Source of the DNA: Sphingomonadaceae bacterium
GTDB taxonomy: Bacteria > Pseudomonadota > Alphaproteobacteria > Sphingomonadales > Sphingomonadaceae
Direction of reading: 5' to 3'
Assembly (NCBI GenBank): GCA_009926135.1
Contig: RFPL01000013.1
Location: 1-64,000 of the forward strand
Length of the DNA stretch: 64,000 nucleotides
In this document: positions 9,100-19,039 of the stretch, piece after piece
How the letters are laid out: every line of letters begins with the position of its first letter
Position numbering within the stretch: the stretch's first letter is position 1
Translations under genes and position numbers: made by a program
The notes under the pieces: generated by a model
Databases searched by the model: none
Told to the model about the DNA's origin: nothing
Seen by the model: only the letters and a program-made list of their open reading frames with translations

Positions 9100-10026
9100 A
9101 TGGCTTACACCGCCACTGACGTGAAGAACCTGCGCGAGCGCACCGGCGCCGGCATGATGGATTGCAAGAAGGCAATGGACGAAACCGGCGGCGACATGGA
9201 AGCCGCGGTCGATCTGCTGCGCGCCAAGGGCCTTGCGGCCGTCGCCAAGAAGTCCAGCCGTACTGCGGCCGAGGGTCTGGTTGGCGTGGCCGTTGCCGGC
9301 ACCAAGGGCGTTGCGGTCGAGGTCAACTCGGAAACCGATTTCGTCGCCAAGAACGAGCAGTTCCAGGACTTCGTCCGCAAGACCACCGAAGCCGCTCTGG
9401 GCCTCGGTTCGGACGACGTCGACGCGCTCAAGGCTGCGGCCTATCCGGGTGGCGGCACCGTTGCCGACACCCTGACCAACAACGTCGCCACGATCGGCGA
9501 AAACCAGCAGGTCCGCCGCATGAAGACCGTTTCGGTCAGCAGCGGCCTGGTCGTGCCCTATATGCACAACGCCGCCGCGCCGATGCTCGGCAAGATCGGC
9601 GTGCTGGTCGCGCTGGAATCGGAAGCCGGTGCCGATGTGCTGGAACCGCTGGGCAAGCAGATCGCCATGCACATCGCTGCGGCCTTCCCGCTGGCTCTGC
9701 ACGCTGACGACCTCGACGCCGAGATGATCGCGCGCGAACGCAAGATCGCCGCCGAAAAGGCCGCCGAATCGGGCAAGCCCGCCGAAGTCCAGGCCAAGAT
9801 GGTCGATGGCGCGGTCGCCAAGTTTGCCAAGGACAACGCGCTGCTCAGCCAGCTGTTCGTCATGGACAACAAGACCCCGGTGGCCCAGGTGGTCGAGGCG
9901 GCCGGCAAGGCAGCTGGCACCAAGATCGTGCTGAAGGACTATGTCCGCTTCCAGCTCGGCGAAGGCATCGAAAAGGAAGTCAGCGATTTCGCCGCCGAAG
10001 TCGCGGCTGCCGCCGGCCTCAACTAA
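9100..10026 (+). CDS. tsf: translation elongation factor Ts
   Basis: A 308-residue EF-Ts, the guanine-nucleotide exchange factor for EF-Tu. The N-terminal UBA-like motif [16 protein letters not shown] and the core-domain [12 protein letters not shown] motif are both present. AGAAGGA lies upstream of the ATG. It is co-transcribed with rpsB and ends just before a strong terminator. Confidence 0.98.
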   Translation: MAYTATDVKNLRERTGAGMMDCKKAMDETGGDMEAAVDLLRAKGLAAVAKKSSRTAAEGLVGVAVAGTKGVAVEVNSETDFVAKNEQFQDFVRKTTEAALGLGSDDVDALKAAAYPGGGTVADTLTNNVATIGENQQVRRMKTVSVSSGLVVPYMHNAAAPMLGKIGVLVALESEAGADVLEPLGKQIAMHIAAAFPLALHADDLDAEMIARERKIAAEKAAESGKPAEVQAKMVDGAVAKFAKDNALLSQLFVMDNKTPVAQVVEAAGKAAGTKIVLKDYVRFQLGEGIEKEVSDFAAEVAAAAGLN

Positions 10027-10034
10027 TCGCTTCG

Positions 10035-10050
10035 TCCGGGTTCGCCCGGA
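10035..10050 (+). other. UUCG-tetraloop hairpin after tsf
   Basis: TCCGGG-TTCG-CCCGGA is a perfect six-base stem closed by a TTCG tetraloop. It lies between the tsf stop and the rho-independent terminator, and probably stabilises the 3' end of the transcript. Confidence 0.6.
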
Positions 10051-10064
10051 CCTGCAGACAGAAG

Positions 10065-10091
10065 GGGCTCGCCATCCGGCGGGCCCTTTTT
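10065..10091 (+). terminator. rho-independent terminator of rpsB-tsf
   Basis: GGGCTCGCC-ATCC-GGCGGGCCC forms a nine-base stem with one G-T pair, directly followed by a run of five T. Confidence 0.88.
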
Positions 10092-10162
10092 GCTGGTCTG
10101 CGGTTGACGCAGCGCAGGCGCCCGCGCCATCACGCCGCCAGCACGAACAGGGAGAAGAGACC

Positions 10163-11179
10163 ATGCAGACCCGCCGCCTGGGCAAATCGGCCATTACCGT
10201 CACCGACATCTGCATGGGCACCATGACTTTCGGCAGCCAGACCGACGAGGCCGAGGCGCACCGCATTCTCGACCGCTGCTTCGATTTCGGGATCAACTTC
10301 TACGATACGGCCGAAGGCTACCCCGTGCCGCCCGATACCAAGTGGGTAGGGCAGACCGAGGAGATTGTCGGCCGCTGGATGAAGACCAAGCCGCGCGATG
10401 CGATCATCATGGCGACCAAGGTTTCCGGCCCCAGCCACGTGTGGTTCCGCAGCCCCAAGCGTTCCGGCATGACAGCGCTCGACCGGCGCAATATCATCAC
10501 CGCGGTGGAAGACAGCCTGCGCAAGCTCCAGACCGACTATATCGACCTCTACCAGACCCACTGGCCCGACCATGACACGTCCTATGACGAGACGATGGAA
10601 GTGCTCGACGAACTGGTGCGAGAAGGCAAGGTGCGGATCACCGGCTGCTCCAACGAAACCTCGTGGGGCCTGATGAAGTCGATTGCGGCGGCGGAGCGGC
10701 TGGGCACGGTTCGCTACCAGACGATCCAGAACAATTTCAGCCTCAACAACCGCCGCTTCGAGGACGAACTGGCGCAGGTCTGCCGCAAGGAAGGGGTCAG
10801 CCTGATCCCCTATTCGCCGATCGCCGGTGGGGTGCTGAGCGGCAAGTACCAGGGCGGGGCAACGCCCGAAGGCGCGCGGTTCTCACGCTATCTCGGCATG
10901 GAGGGGCGCCAGCAGGTGATGGCCAGGCGCTTCGTCAACGAACGCTCGCTCGCCTCGACCGAGCGGTTCATGGCCATTGCCGCCGAAGCCGGGATCAGCC
11001 CGACCACCCTGGCAGTCGCCTGGTCAAAGCAGCACGATTTCGTCGCCTCGACCATCGTTGGCGTTACCCGCGAGGACCAGCTGGAGGACATCTTCGCCGC
11101 CGGTGACCTTATCCTGTCGAACGAAGTGATGAAGGCGATCGACAAGGTCTCGAAGGAAATCCGCTATCCGATGGGTTGA
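10163..11179 (+). CDS. aldo/keto reductase, Tas-like
   Basis: A 338-residue NADP(H)-dependent aldo/keto reductase with the TIM-barrel family layout. Residues of the catalytic tetrad are visible: Asp and Tyr in YDTAEGYP, Lys in ATKVSGP, and His in YQTHWPD. The AEGYPVPP and KVSGPS stretches resemble the Tas subgroup of E. coli. The ATG at 10163 is preceded by GGAGAAGAG; longer in-frame starts lie inside tsf and were rejected. It sits alone between the tsf terminator and pyrH. The substrate is unknown. Confidence 0.9.
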   Translation: MQTRRLGKSAITVTDICMGTMTFGSQTDEAEAHRILDRCFDFGINFYDTAEGYPVPPDTKWVGQTEEIVGRWMKTKPRDAIIMATKVSGPSHVWFRSPKRSGMTALDRRNIITAVEDSLRKLQTDYIDLYQTHWPDHDTSYDETMEVLDELVREGKVRITGCSNETSWGLMKSIAAAERLGTVRYQTIQNNFSLNNRRFEDELAQVCRKEGVSLIPYSPIAGGVLSGKYQGGATPEGARFSRYLGMEGRQQVMARRFVNERSLASTERFMAIAAEAGISPTTLAVAWSKQHDFVASTIVGVTREDQLEDIFAAGDLILSNEVMKAIDKVSKEIRYPMG

Positions 11180-11217
11180 ACGGCGCGCCAATGCCGTGGT
11201 TGGCAGCGCCTCCCGGC

Positions 11218-11254
11218 TTGGCTTTGCGCGGTCCTCGGTATAAGGCCGCGCAAA
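11218..11254 (+). promoter_or_regulatory. possible promoter and hairpin upstream of pyrH
   Basis: TTGGCT (11218-11223) and TATAAG (11239-11244) are 15 bases apart and could form a weak sigma-70 promoter. The same region forms a perfect nine-base stem, TTTGCGCGG (11223-11231) with CCGCGCAAA (11246-11254). Without a T-run it is not a classic terminator. It may be a leader structure of the pyrH-frr transcript. Confidence 0.35.
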
Positions 11255-11279
11255 CCCCAGTGAGAGCAATGTCCAGCCC

Positions 11280-11999
11280 ATGACCCAGCCCCGCTACAAG
11301 CGTATCCTTCTGAAACTCTCGGGCGAAGTGCTGATGGGGCAGCAGCAGTTCGGGATCGATCCCGAATTCGTCGCCGAGCTGGCCGCCGAAGTTAAGGCCG
11401 CCAAGGAATCGGGCCTGGAAATCTGCCTGGTGATCGGCGGTGGCAATATCTTCCGCGGCATGGCCGGCGCGGCCAAGGGGATGGACCGGGCCCAGGCCGA
11501 TTACATGGGCATGCTCGCCACGGTGATGAACGCGTTGGCGATGCAGAACGCACTGGAGCAGCTCGGCGTGCCGACCCGGGTCCAGTCGGCGATCGAGATG
11601 GACAAGGTCTGCGAACCGGTGATCCGCCGCCGCGCCGAACGGCATCTTGAAAAGGGCCGGGTGGTGATCTTTGCGGCGGGCGTCGGCGCCCCCTATTTCA
11701 CCACTGATTCCGGCGCTGCCCTGCGCGCCGCCGAAATGAAGTGCGATGCCCTGCTGAAGGGCACTTCGGTTGACGGGATCTATGATAGCGATCCCAAGAC
11801 CAATCCGGCAGCAAAGCGCTATGATTCCGTCGATTACGACACAGTTCTGGCTGAAAACCTGAAGGTCATGGATGCCAGCGCCGTGGCCCTGTGCCGTGAC
11901 AACAACATTCCCATCGTCGTCTTCTCGATCCGCGAACAGGGCAACCTGGCCAAGGTGCTGGCGGGGCAGGGGACGCAAACCATCGTGAAGAAGGGTTAG
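11280..11999 (+). CDS. pyrH: UMP kinase
   Basis: A 239-residue bacterial UMP kinase of the amino-acid kinase fold. It has the [11 protein letters not shown]-terminus, the GGGNIFRG nucleotide loop, and the [12 protein letters not shown] motif. It phosphorylates UMP to UDP for RNA and envelope precursors. It is the first gene of the conserved pyrH-frr-uppS-cdsA-dxr-rseP-bamA run; frr starts four bases after its stop. Confidence 0.97.
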   Translation: MTQPRYKRILLKLSGEVLMGQQQFGIDPEFVAELAAEVKAAKESGLEICLVIGGGNIFRGMAGAAKGMDRAQADYMGMLATVMNALAMQNALEQLGVPTRVQSAIEMDKVCEPVIRRRAERHLEKGRVVIFAAGVGAPYFTTDSGAALRAAEMKCDALLKGTSVDGIYDSDPKTNPAAKRYDSVDYDTVLAENLKVMDASAVALCRDNNIPIVVFSIREQGNLAKVLAGQGTQTIVKKG

Positions 12000-12003
12000 A
12001 ACC

Positions 12004-12561
12004 ATGGCCAAATACGACAAGGCCGACCTGGAGCGCCGCATGAAGGGCGCCGTCGAATCGCTGCGCAGTGACCTGGGTGGCCTGCGCACCGGGCGCGCCA
12101 ATACCGCGTTGCTCGATCCGATCATGGTCGAAGCCTATGGCAACAAGACGCCGCTCAACCAGGTGGCAACCGTGTCTGCGCCCGAACCGCGGATGCTGTC
12201 GGTGCAGGTCTGGGACAAGGCCAATGTCACCCCGGTCGAAAAGGCGATCCGTTCGGCCGGGCTGGGGCTCAACCCGATCAACGATGGCAACAATATCCGC
12301 CTGCCGATCCCGGACCTGACCGAAGAGCGCCGCAAGGAACTGGCCAAGCTGGCGCACTCCTATGCCGAGAAGGCGCGTATCGCGATCCGCAACGTCCGCC
12401 GCGACGGGATCGACAATCTGAAGGCTGACGAGAACAAGAAGGAAATCTCGGAAGACGATCGCAAGCGCGGCGAAGCCGAGGTCCAGAAGCTGACCGACGA
12501 CATGATCAAAGAAGCCGACACCGTCGCCGCCCAGAAGGAACAGGAAATTCTCGGCAAGTGA
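12004..12561 (+). CDS. frr: ribosome recycling factor
   Basis: A 185-residue RRF of standard length. It opens with the helix LERRMKGAVESLRSDLGGLRTGRA and has the conserved ARIAIRNVRRD stretch near residue 122. It splits post-termination ribosomes together with EF-G. Its stop overlaps the GTG start of uppS by four bases. Confidence 0.98.
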   Translation: MAKYDKADLERRMKGAVESLRSDLGGLRTGRANTALLDPIMVEAYGNKTPLNQVATVSAPEPRMLSVQVWDKANVTPVEKAIRSAGLGLNPINDGNNIRLPIPDLTEERRKELAKLAHSYAEKARIAIRNVRRDGIDNLKADENKKEISEDDRKRGEAEVQKLTDDMIKEADTVAAQKEQEILGK

Positions 12562-13250
12562 CGGCCGGGCGCGCCACGCACGGCGCGCGTCACGTCGCCA
12601 TCATCATGGATGGCAACGGGCGCTGGGCCAAGAAGCGCCATCTTCCGCGTGCCATGGGGCACCAGCGGGGCGTGGAAGCCGTGCGCAACCTGGTGCGCGC
12701 GGCGCGCGAGATGGGGCTTGAGGCGCTTACCCTCTACGCCTTCAGCACCGAGAACTGGCGCCGCCCGGAAGACGAAATTTCGGCCCTGATGGGCCTGCTC
12801 AAGCGCTACATCATAGCCGATATCGACGAATTCGTGGCCAACGACGTGCGGCTGCGGATCATCGGCGATCATTCGGCCTTGCCGGCAGATGTCGTCGCCT
12901 TGCTTGATGATGCGCTGGCCCGGACCGCGGGCAACGATGGCACCACGCTTGTTATCGCCCTCAACTATGGCGCGCAGGACGAAATTGCCCGTGCTGCCAC
13001 CAAGGCCGCGGCCAAGGGACCGATCACGCCGGCCACGATCGAGGCCGAGCTTGATACGGCCGGCCTCCCGCCGCTCGACCTGCTGATCCGCACCTCGGGC
13101 GAAGTGCGGCTTTCCAACTTCCTGCTGTGGCAGGCGGCCTATGCGGAAATGTGGTTCACGGACGTGCTGTGGCCCGATTTCACCCCCGATCATTTGCGCG
13201 ATGCCCTGGCGGCATTCGGCCAGAGGGAGCGCCGCTATGGCGGACGGTAA
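12558..13250 (+). CDS. uppS: isoprenyl (undecaprenyl diphosphate) synthase
   Basis: A 230-residue cis-prenyltransferase. The substrate motif IIMDGNGRWAKKR is near residue 15, and the C-terminal block has LLIRTSGEVRLSNFLLWQ and ELYF-like AEMWFTDVLWPDF. It makes the C55 lipid carrier for peptidoglycan and polysaccharides. A GTG start in a GTGA overlap with frr implies coupling. The 3' end overlaps cdsA by 14 bases. Confidence 0.97.
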   Translation: MTAGRATHGARHVAIIMDGNGRWAKKRHLPRAMGHQRGVEAVRNLVRAAREMGLEALTLYAFSTENWRRPEDEISALMGLLKRYIIADIDEFVANDVRLRIIGDHSALPADVVALLDDALARTAGNDGTTLVIALNYGAQDEIARAATKAAAKGPITPATIEAELDTAGLPPLDLLIRTSGEVRLSNFLLWQAAYAEMWFTDVLWPDFTPDHLRDALAAFGQRERRYGGR

Positions 13251-13914
13251 GGGCAAGAACGCCGATCTGCCGGTGCGGGTCGCTTCGGCCATCGTCATTG
13301 TTGCGATCTCGCTGACCGCGCTGTGGCTGGGCGGCTGGGCCTGGGCCGGCTTCGTCATGGTTGTTGCGGGGGGCGTACTTTATGAGTGGCGCGCGCTGGT
13401 GCGGGCGCTCCGGCCATCGCTGCTGCGCGAGACTTTCTGGACGCTCGGCGGAATCCTGTATCTTGCGCCCGCAGCGGCCATGTTGATGCTCATGCGCGAA
13501 GGCGAACAAGGCTTTGCCGACGTGCTGACGCTGATTGCGCTGGTCGCCGCGATCGACATCGGCGCTTATTTCACGGGCCGCGCAATTGGCGGGCCAAAGA
13601 TCGCCCCGGCGATCAGTCCGTCGAAAACCTGGGCGGGGCTGCTGGGCGGCATTCTGGGGGCTCTGGCGGTGCTGATCCTCTCCGCCAGGCTCAGCCAGGC
13701 CACGCCGGCCTGGTGGCAGGTGGTGGGACTGGCAACGCTGGCCGCGGTCGTCGCCCAGGCCGGGGACTTCTTCGAAAGCTGGATGAAGCGCCGCGCCGGC
13801 GTGAAGGATTCCGGCAAGCTGATCCCGGGCCATGGCGGACTGTTTGACCGGGTCGATGGGCTGATTGCGGTCAGCTTCCTGGCCGCGCTGCTGGCGGCGC
13901 TGAGCGCGATCTGA
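13237..13914 (+). CDS. cdsA: phosphatidate cytidylyltransferase
   Basis: A 225-residue polytopic membrane enzyme forming CDP-diacylglycerol, the precursor of the PssA reaction. The C-terminal signature region KDSGKLIPGHGGLFDRVD and the SPSKTWAGLLGG loop identify CdsA. The ATG at 13237 is chosen because it follows AGGGAG and starts the hydrophilic N-terminus just before the first membrane helix; the longer frame lies within uppS. dxr begins in an overlap with its stop. Confidence 0.95.
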   Translation: MADGKGKNADLPVRVASAIVIVAISLTALWLGGWAWAGFVMVVAGGVLYEWRALVRALRPSLLRETFWTLGGILYLAPAAAMLMLMREGEQGFADVLTLIALVAAIDIGAYFTGRAIGGPKIAPAISPSKTWAGLLGGILGALAVLILSARLSQATPAWWQVVGLATLAAVVAQAGDFFESWMKRRAGVKDSGKLIPGHGGLFDRVDGLIAVSFLAALLAALSAI

Positions 13915-15071
13915 TGCGCACGATCTCGGTCCTTGGCGCTACCGGTTCGATTGGGGCCTCGACGCTTGACCTGATCCGGCGTCAACCGGGGCAGTGGCGC
14001 GTGGTGACATTGACCGCCAATGGCAATGCTACCGAACTGGGCCGGCTGGCCCGGGAATTCTCTGCCGAGATTGCCGTGGTGGCGGACGAGGCGGCGCTGC
14101 CTGCGCTGCGCGAGGCACTGGCCGGAACTGCCACGCAGGCTGCCGGCGGCGAAGCGGCGCTGGTTGAGGCTGCCGCGCGGCCGGCGGATCTGACCGTCGC
14201 CGCCATTGTCGGCTGCGCGGGCCTTGCGCCGACCATGGCGGCTATCAAACAGGGCCGCACGGTGGCGCTGGCTAACAAGGAGGCGCTGGTTGCTGCTGGC
14301 GAGGTGATGACCGCCGCCGTGGCCCGAAGCGGGGCGACACTGCTGCCCACCGATAGCGAACATAATGCTATATTCCAGTGCCTTGCTGGCAATAGCTATG
14401 ATCACGTCCGATCGATCACCCTGACTGCCAGCGGCGGGCCGTTCCGGGACTGGTCGCTGGAACAGCTTGATGCTGCCACCCCCGAACAGGCGATCAAGCA
14501 TCCCAACTGGGACATGGGCGCCAAGATCAGCGTCGATAGCGCCACCATGTTCAACAAGGGGCTGGAACTGATCGAGGCACATCACCTGTTCCCGGTCGGG
14601 CTCGATAAGCTCCGGATCATCGTCCATCCGCAGTCGGTCATCCACTCGATGGTCGAATATCGGGACGGGTCGACGCTGGCCCAGCTAGGGCCGAGCGACA
14701 TGCGCGTGCCGATCGCCTCGTGCCTGGCCTGGCCGCAGCGGATGGATACGCCGCTGGCCCCGCTTGATCTGGCCGCGATTGGCGAATTGACGTTCCGGGC
14801 ACCGGATGAACAGCGTTTTCCTGCAACCCGCCTGTGCCGCGCGGCGGCCGAGGCCGGCGGCGCGGCCCCGGCAGTGCTGAACGCAGCAAACGAGGTGGCG
14901 GTAGCCGCCTTCCTGGACCGCAAGCTTCCGTTCACCCGTATTGCGGTAGTGGTCGAACAGGTGCTGTCGCGCTATGCGCCGGCCGCGCCCGCAACGCTGG
15001 CCGATGTCATGGCCATTGATGCGGCGGCACGGGCGCAGGCGCGCGGCTTTCTGGAGTTGGTAACACAGTGA
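13914..15071 (+). CDS. dxr: 1-deoxy-D-xylulose-5-phosphate reductoisomerase
   Basis: A 385-residue DXR (IspC) of the non-mevalonate isoprenoid pathway. It has the NADPH-binding GATGSIGAST, the LANKEALVAAGE motif and the metal/substrate block PTDSEHNAIFQCL. It supplies isoprenoid units that uppS, two genes upstream, polymerises. The start overlaps the cdsA stop, and the stop overlaps the rseP GTG. Confidence 0.97.
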   Translation: MRTISVLGATGSIGASTLDLIRRQPGQWRVVTLTANGNATELGRLAREFSAEIAVVADEAALPALREALAGTATQAAGGEAALVEAAARPADLTVAAIVGCAGLAPTMAAIKQGRTVALANKEALVAAGEVMTAAVARSGATLLPTDSEHNAIFQCLAGNSYDHVRSITLTASGGPFRDWSLEQLDAATPEQAIKHPNWDMGAKISVDSATMFNKGLELIEAHHLFPVGLDKLRIIVHPQSVIHSMVEYRDGSTLAQLGPSDMRVPIASCLAWPQRMDTPLAPLDLAAIGELTFRAPDEQRFPATRLCRAAAEAGGAAPAVLNAANEVAVAAFLDRKLPFTRIAVVVEQVLSRYAPAAPATLADVMAIDAAARAQARGFLELVTQ

Positions 15072-16183
15072 CCGAATCTCCCTCTGTCTTGATGATGATC
15101 GGCGCGTTCCTGCTGGTGCTTGGCCCGCTGGTCGTGCTGCACGAGCTGGGCCACTACCTGGTCGGCCGCCTGTTCAAGGTGAAGGCCGATGTCTTTTCGG
15201 TCGGGTTCGGGCGGGAACTGACCGGCTGGACCGACAAGCGCGGCACCCGCTGGCGGATCGCTGCCTGGCCGCTGGGCGGGTTTGTCCAGTTTGCCGGCGA
15301 CATGAACGCCACTTCGGTGCCCAACCCGGAGGCCGCACAGGCCACTCCGGAGGAAAAGAAGGGCATGTTCCAGTATGCCACGCTGTGGCAGCGCGCCCTG
15401 ATCGTGCTGGCCGGACCGCTGATGAACCTGTTCGTCGCGGTCGGTATCTTTGCAGCCTTCAACCTGGCCTATGGCGTGCCGGTTGGCGCGCCGGTGATCG
15501 GCGAATTCTCCGAGCGTTCGGCAGCGCAGGCCGCCGGTTTCAGGACCGGCGACCGCATCGTTGCGATCGATGGGGAGCGCGTTGACAGCTTCATGGAGAT
15601 TGCCGAACGGGTCGCGCTCTATCCGGGACGGACCATGACCGTTGCGGCGGAACGCAACGGCGTAAGCTTCACCCAGCCGGTCAAGCTGGCCACCGATGTC
15701 CAGAAGGACCGCTTCGGCAACGAGATCCGCCGCGGCCTGCTCGGCATCCGTCCGGCGGCGATGGAGTTTCAGGCGGTGGGCCCGGTCAAGGCCGTGGTCA
15801 CCGGGTTTGAACAGTCGCTGGGCATCATCCGCACGATGGCTGCCGGACTGGTCCAGATCGTAACTGGCGAACGTCCGCTGGATGAACTGGGCGGGCCAAT
15901 CAAAATCGCGAAGTTCTCGGGCGAACAGCTTTCGCTCGGCTGGCTTTCGTTCGTATCTTTCGCCGCGCTGATCTCAATTAATTTGGCATTCATTAACCTG
16001 CTGCCAATCCCCACGCTCGACGGCGGGCACCTGGCTATGTACGCGGCAGAAGCTGTCCGTCGCAAGCCATTGGGTGCGCGCAGTCAGGAGTGGGCGTTCC
16101 GCACCGGCCTGGCTTTCATGCTGGCCCTGATGCTGTTCGTCACCTTGAATGATATCGTCTCGCTGTCGATCTTCGGCGGATAG
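15068..16183 (+). CDS. rseP: RIP zinc metalloprotease RseP
   Basis: A 371-residue site-2 protease family membrane protein. The zinc motif HELGH is at residues 25-29 inside the first membrane helix. There is a central PDZ region (GFRTGDRIVAIDGERV), and a C-terminal helix carries NLLPIPTLDGGHL with the third zinc ligand. It performs intramembrane cleavage of anti-sigma factors and remnant signal peptides. The GTG start lies in a GTGA overlap with dxr. bamA follows after 150 bases. Confidence 0.96.
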   Translation: MTESPSVLMMIGAFLLVLGPLVVLHELGHYLVGRLFKVKADVFSVGFGRELTGWTDKRGTRWRIAAWPLGGFVQFAGDMNATSVPNPEAAQATPEEKKGMFQYATLWQRALIVLAGPLMNLFVAVGIFAAFNLAYGVPVGAPVIGEFSERSAAQAAGFRTGDRIVAIDGERVDSFMEIAERVALYPGRTMTVAAERNGVSFTQPVKLATDVQKDRFGNEIRRGLLGIRPAAMEFQAVGPVKAVVTGFEQSLGIIRTMAAGLVQIVTGERPLDELGGPIKIAKFSGEQLSLGWLSFVSFAALISINLAFINLLPIPTLDGGHLAMYAAEAVRRKPLGARSQEWAFRTGLAFMLALMLFVTLNDIVSLSIFGG

Positions 16184-16333
16184 GCGACAGGAAGGGCAAA
16201 ACTGCGGGCAAAACGCGGCGAGTTTGCTTGATCGGCGTGGCCGCATCGGGCAAGGGCGGCGAATTGCCAGCAGCGCGCCCGCGCTATCGCCTGGGGTGGG
16301 CGAGGGGCGTTGAGCATCTAGACGGGAACAACC

Positions 16334-19039
16334 GTGCCGAAGAACCGAATTGCCAGCAATCGCCAGTCGACCATCCGTATTGCCGCAGTGCTTCTGGGCA
16401 CCTCGATCCTGGGCGGTCTGCCGCAGGCCGCGCTGGCGCAGGATGCAGCTGCTGCTCCGGCCCCCGCTCCCGCGGTCGAGGCGCCCGCCGCGATCCAGTC
16501 GATCGCTGTGGTTGGCTCGCAGCGGCTCGAACCCGATACCATCCGCTCCTACATCAAGCTGCGCATCGGCCAGCCCTATACCCAGCAGGCTGCTGACCAG
16601 GCGCTGAAGGACCTGTTCGCGACCGAGCTGTTTTCCGACGTCCAGATCCGCAACGATGGCGGCAATGTGACCATCACGGTCAAGGAAAACCCGGTCATCA
16701 ACCGCATCATCCTGGAAGGGAACAAGCGGCTGAAGGAGGACAAGATCCTCCCCGAAATCAAGTTGGCCCCGCGCCAGATCTTCACCCGCTCCAAGGTCCG
16801 CGCCGACGTGGCCCGGATCATCGAACTCTACAAGCGCCAGGGCCGCTTTGCCGCTTCGGTCGAGCCGAAGATGGTGCTGCTGGACCAGAACCGCGTCGAT
16901 ATCGTGTTCGAGGTTCAGGAAGGCCCGAAGTCCAAGGTCCGCAAGATCAACATCATCGGCAACGAACAGTTCGATGATGGCGATCTGAAGGATGAAATGG
17001 TCACCAAGGAAACGGGGCTGACCAAGATCTTCAGCTCGGGCACCAGCTATGACCCGGACCGGATGGCCTTCGACCAGCAGAAGCTGCGTCAGTTCTACCT
17101 GACCAAGGGCTATGCCGACTTCCGCATCGTTTCGGCCGTGGCCGAACTGACGCCGGACAAGAAGGACTTCATCCTGACCTACGTGGTCGAGGAAGGGCAG
17201 CGCTACAAGTTCGGCGACGTGAAGGTGGACAGCCAGCTGCGCGACTTTGACAGCGACCGCCTGGCTTCGCAGCTGCCGATGAAGAAGGGCGACTGGTACG
17301 ATGCCAAGATGGTGGAAGACACCATCGAAAAGCTCAACGAGACCGCCGGTGCCTTTGGCTATGCCTTTGCCGACGTGCGCCCCAACTACGATCGCAACAA
17401 AGACGATCTGTCGATGGGCATCACGTTCCAGATCGCCGAGGCGCCGCGCGTCTATGTCGAGCGGATCGATGTCAACGGCAACACGCTGACCCAGGACAAG
17501 GTGATCCGCCGCGAATTCCGTCTGGCTGAAGGCGATGCGTTCAACTCGCTGCAGGTCAAGCGTTCGGACAGCCGCATCAAGTCGCTCGGCTACTTCCAGG
17601 AAAAGTTCGAGATCGAGCAGAAGCCGGGTTCGGCGCCTGACCGGATCGTGCTGGAAGCCAATGTCGAGGAAAAGCCGACTGGCGAACTCCAGCTGTCGGC
17701 CGGTTACTCCAGCCTTGAAAAGCTGATCTTCCAGGGCTCGGTCCAGCAGCGCAACTTCCGCGGCCGCGGCCAGACCATTGGCCTGTCGCTGTCCTATTCG
17801 AACTATTCGAAGAGCGCCGAAGTCAGCTTCACCGAACCCTACCTGTTCGATCGCAACGTCTCGCTGGGCTTCAACGTCTACCGCCGCGATTACAACAGCT
17901 TCAACTACCTCAACAACGACCGGAACACGACGTACAAGCAGGCCACCACTGGCTTCCAGCTGCGCGCCGGCGTGCCGCTGACCGAATATGTCTCGGCCGT
18001 GGGCAGCTACACGTTCAATATCGATGACGTCACGCTGGACCGGAACCAGTTCTTCACTGACCGGATCAATCCCGGCACGCAGGAATGCGACGCGCTGCTG
18101 GCGGGCCGCTATCTTTGCGAAGCGATCGGCAAGCGCACCAGTTCGATCCTCGGCCTGTCGCTGATCTACGATTCGCTCGACAGCCGCATCCGGCCGTCGC
18201 GTGGCCGTTCGGCTTCGGTCACGGCCGAGTTCGCCGGGCTCGGCGGTTCGGTCAAGTATGGCCGGATCCGCGCCAATGCGGCGCAGTACTGGCCGCTGGC
18301 CAAGGGCTGGATCTTCTCGGTTCGCGGTGAAGGTGGCCTGATCAAGTCATTCGAAAACCGCGGTAGCGCTGTCGATCCGGTCCGTCTGACCGACCGGTTC
18401 TATCTCGGTGAGCCGGAAATGCGCGGCTTTGACATCCGCGGTGTCGGTCCGCGCGTGATCCGCCAGCCGATCGTCGATGATGGCAATGGCAATCCGCGTG
18501 TGATCACCGACCGCAATTCGGTGATCGATGACGCGCTGGGCGGCCGCTACTATTACCTCGGCCACGCTGAGCTGGAGATTCCGCTTGGTTCGGGCGCGCG
18601 CGAACTGGGGCTGCGTCCGTCGGTCTTCCTTGATGTCGGCTCGGTCTGGGGCGTGAAGCGGCCGCTGCTGCAGAACAGCCCGTTCCCGAACGGCATCTTC
18701 ATCCCGACCCGCGACAGCACCGGCAACCAGCTTTATCTGCAGATCGACGAGGTCAACTCCACCTGCTCGGCAACCAAGACTTCGCAGGTCACCAATGCCG
18801 TCAACCCGAATCCGGCCGCTTGTCTTACCTCGCCGAACAACACAGCGCTGGGCAACAATGTCGGGCCGTTCCAGGAAATCTTCCAGGGCAACTCGTGGCG
18901 GCCGCGTATTTCGGTCGGCGTCGGGGTCAACTGGAACTCGCCGTTCGGACCGTTCCGCATCGATTTCGCCAAGGTGCTGATGAAGCGCCCTGGAGACGAT
19001 ACCAAGAGCTTCACTTTCAACGTGGGAACCCAATTCTGA
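16334..19039 (+). CDS. bamA: outer membrane protein assembly factor BamA
   Basis: A 901-residue Omp85 protein. An N-terminal signal peptide (cleavage near PQAALA-Q) is followed by an alanine/proline linker, about five POTRA repeats (residues about 50-470), and a C-terminal 16-strand barrel ending in Phe (NVGTQF), as outer-membrane proteins do. The ADFR-LTYVVEEG and RGRGQ segments are typical. The start is GTG at 16334. It is the core insertase for outer-membrane proteins. Its stop overlaps the start of the Skp-like gene by one base, so the two are probably coupled. Confidence 0.97.
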   Translation: MPKNRIASNRQSTIRIAAVLLGTSILGGLPQAALAQDAAAAPAPAPAVEAPAAIQSIAVVGSQRLEPDTIRSYIKLRIGQPYTQQAADQALKDLFATELFSDVQIRNDGGNVTITVKENPVINRIILEGNKRLKEDKILPEIKLAPRQIFTRSKVRADVARIIELYKRQGRFAASVEPKMVLLDQNRVDIVFEVQEGPKSKVRKINIIGNEQFDDGDLKDEMVTKETGLTKIFSSGTSYDPDRMAFDQQKLRQFYLTKGYADFRIVSAVAELTPDKKDFILTYVVEEGQRYKFGDVKVDSQLRDFDSDRLASQLPMKKGDWYDAKMVEDTIEKLNETAGAFGYAFADVRPNYDRNKDDLSMGITFQIAEAPRVYVERIDVNGNTLTQDKVIRREFRLAEGDAFNSLQVKRSDSRIKSLGYFQEKFEIEQKPGSAPDRIVLEANVEEKPTGELQLSAGYSSLEKLIFQGSVQQRNFRGRGQTIGLSLSYSNYSKSAEVSFTEPYLFDRNVSLGFNVYRRDYNSFNYLNNDRNTTYKQATTGFQLRAGVPLTEYVSAVGSYTFNIDDVTLDRNQFFTDRINPGTQECDALLAGRYLCEAIGKRTSSILGLSLIYDSLDSRIRPSRGRSASVTAEFAGLGGSVKYGRIRANAAQYWPLAKGWIFSVRGEGGLIKSFENRGSAVDPVRLTDRFYLGEPEMRGFDIRGVGPRVIRQPIVDDGNGNPRVITDRNSVIDDALGGRYYYLGHAELEIPLGSGARELGLRPSVFLDVGSVWGVKRPLLQNSPFPNGIFIPTRDSTGNQLYLQIDEVNSTCSATKTSQVTNAVNPNPAACLTSPNNTALGNNVGPFQEIFQGNSWRPRISVGVGVNWNSPFGPFRIDFAKVLMKRPGDDTKSFTFNVGTQF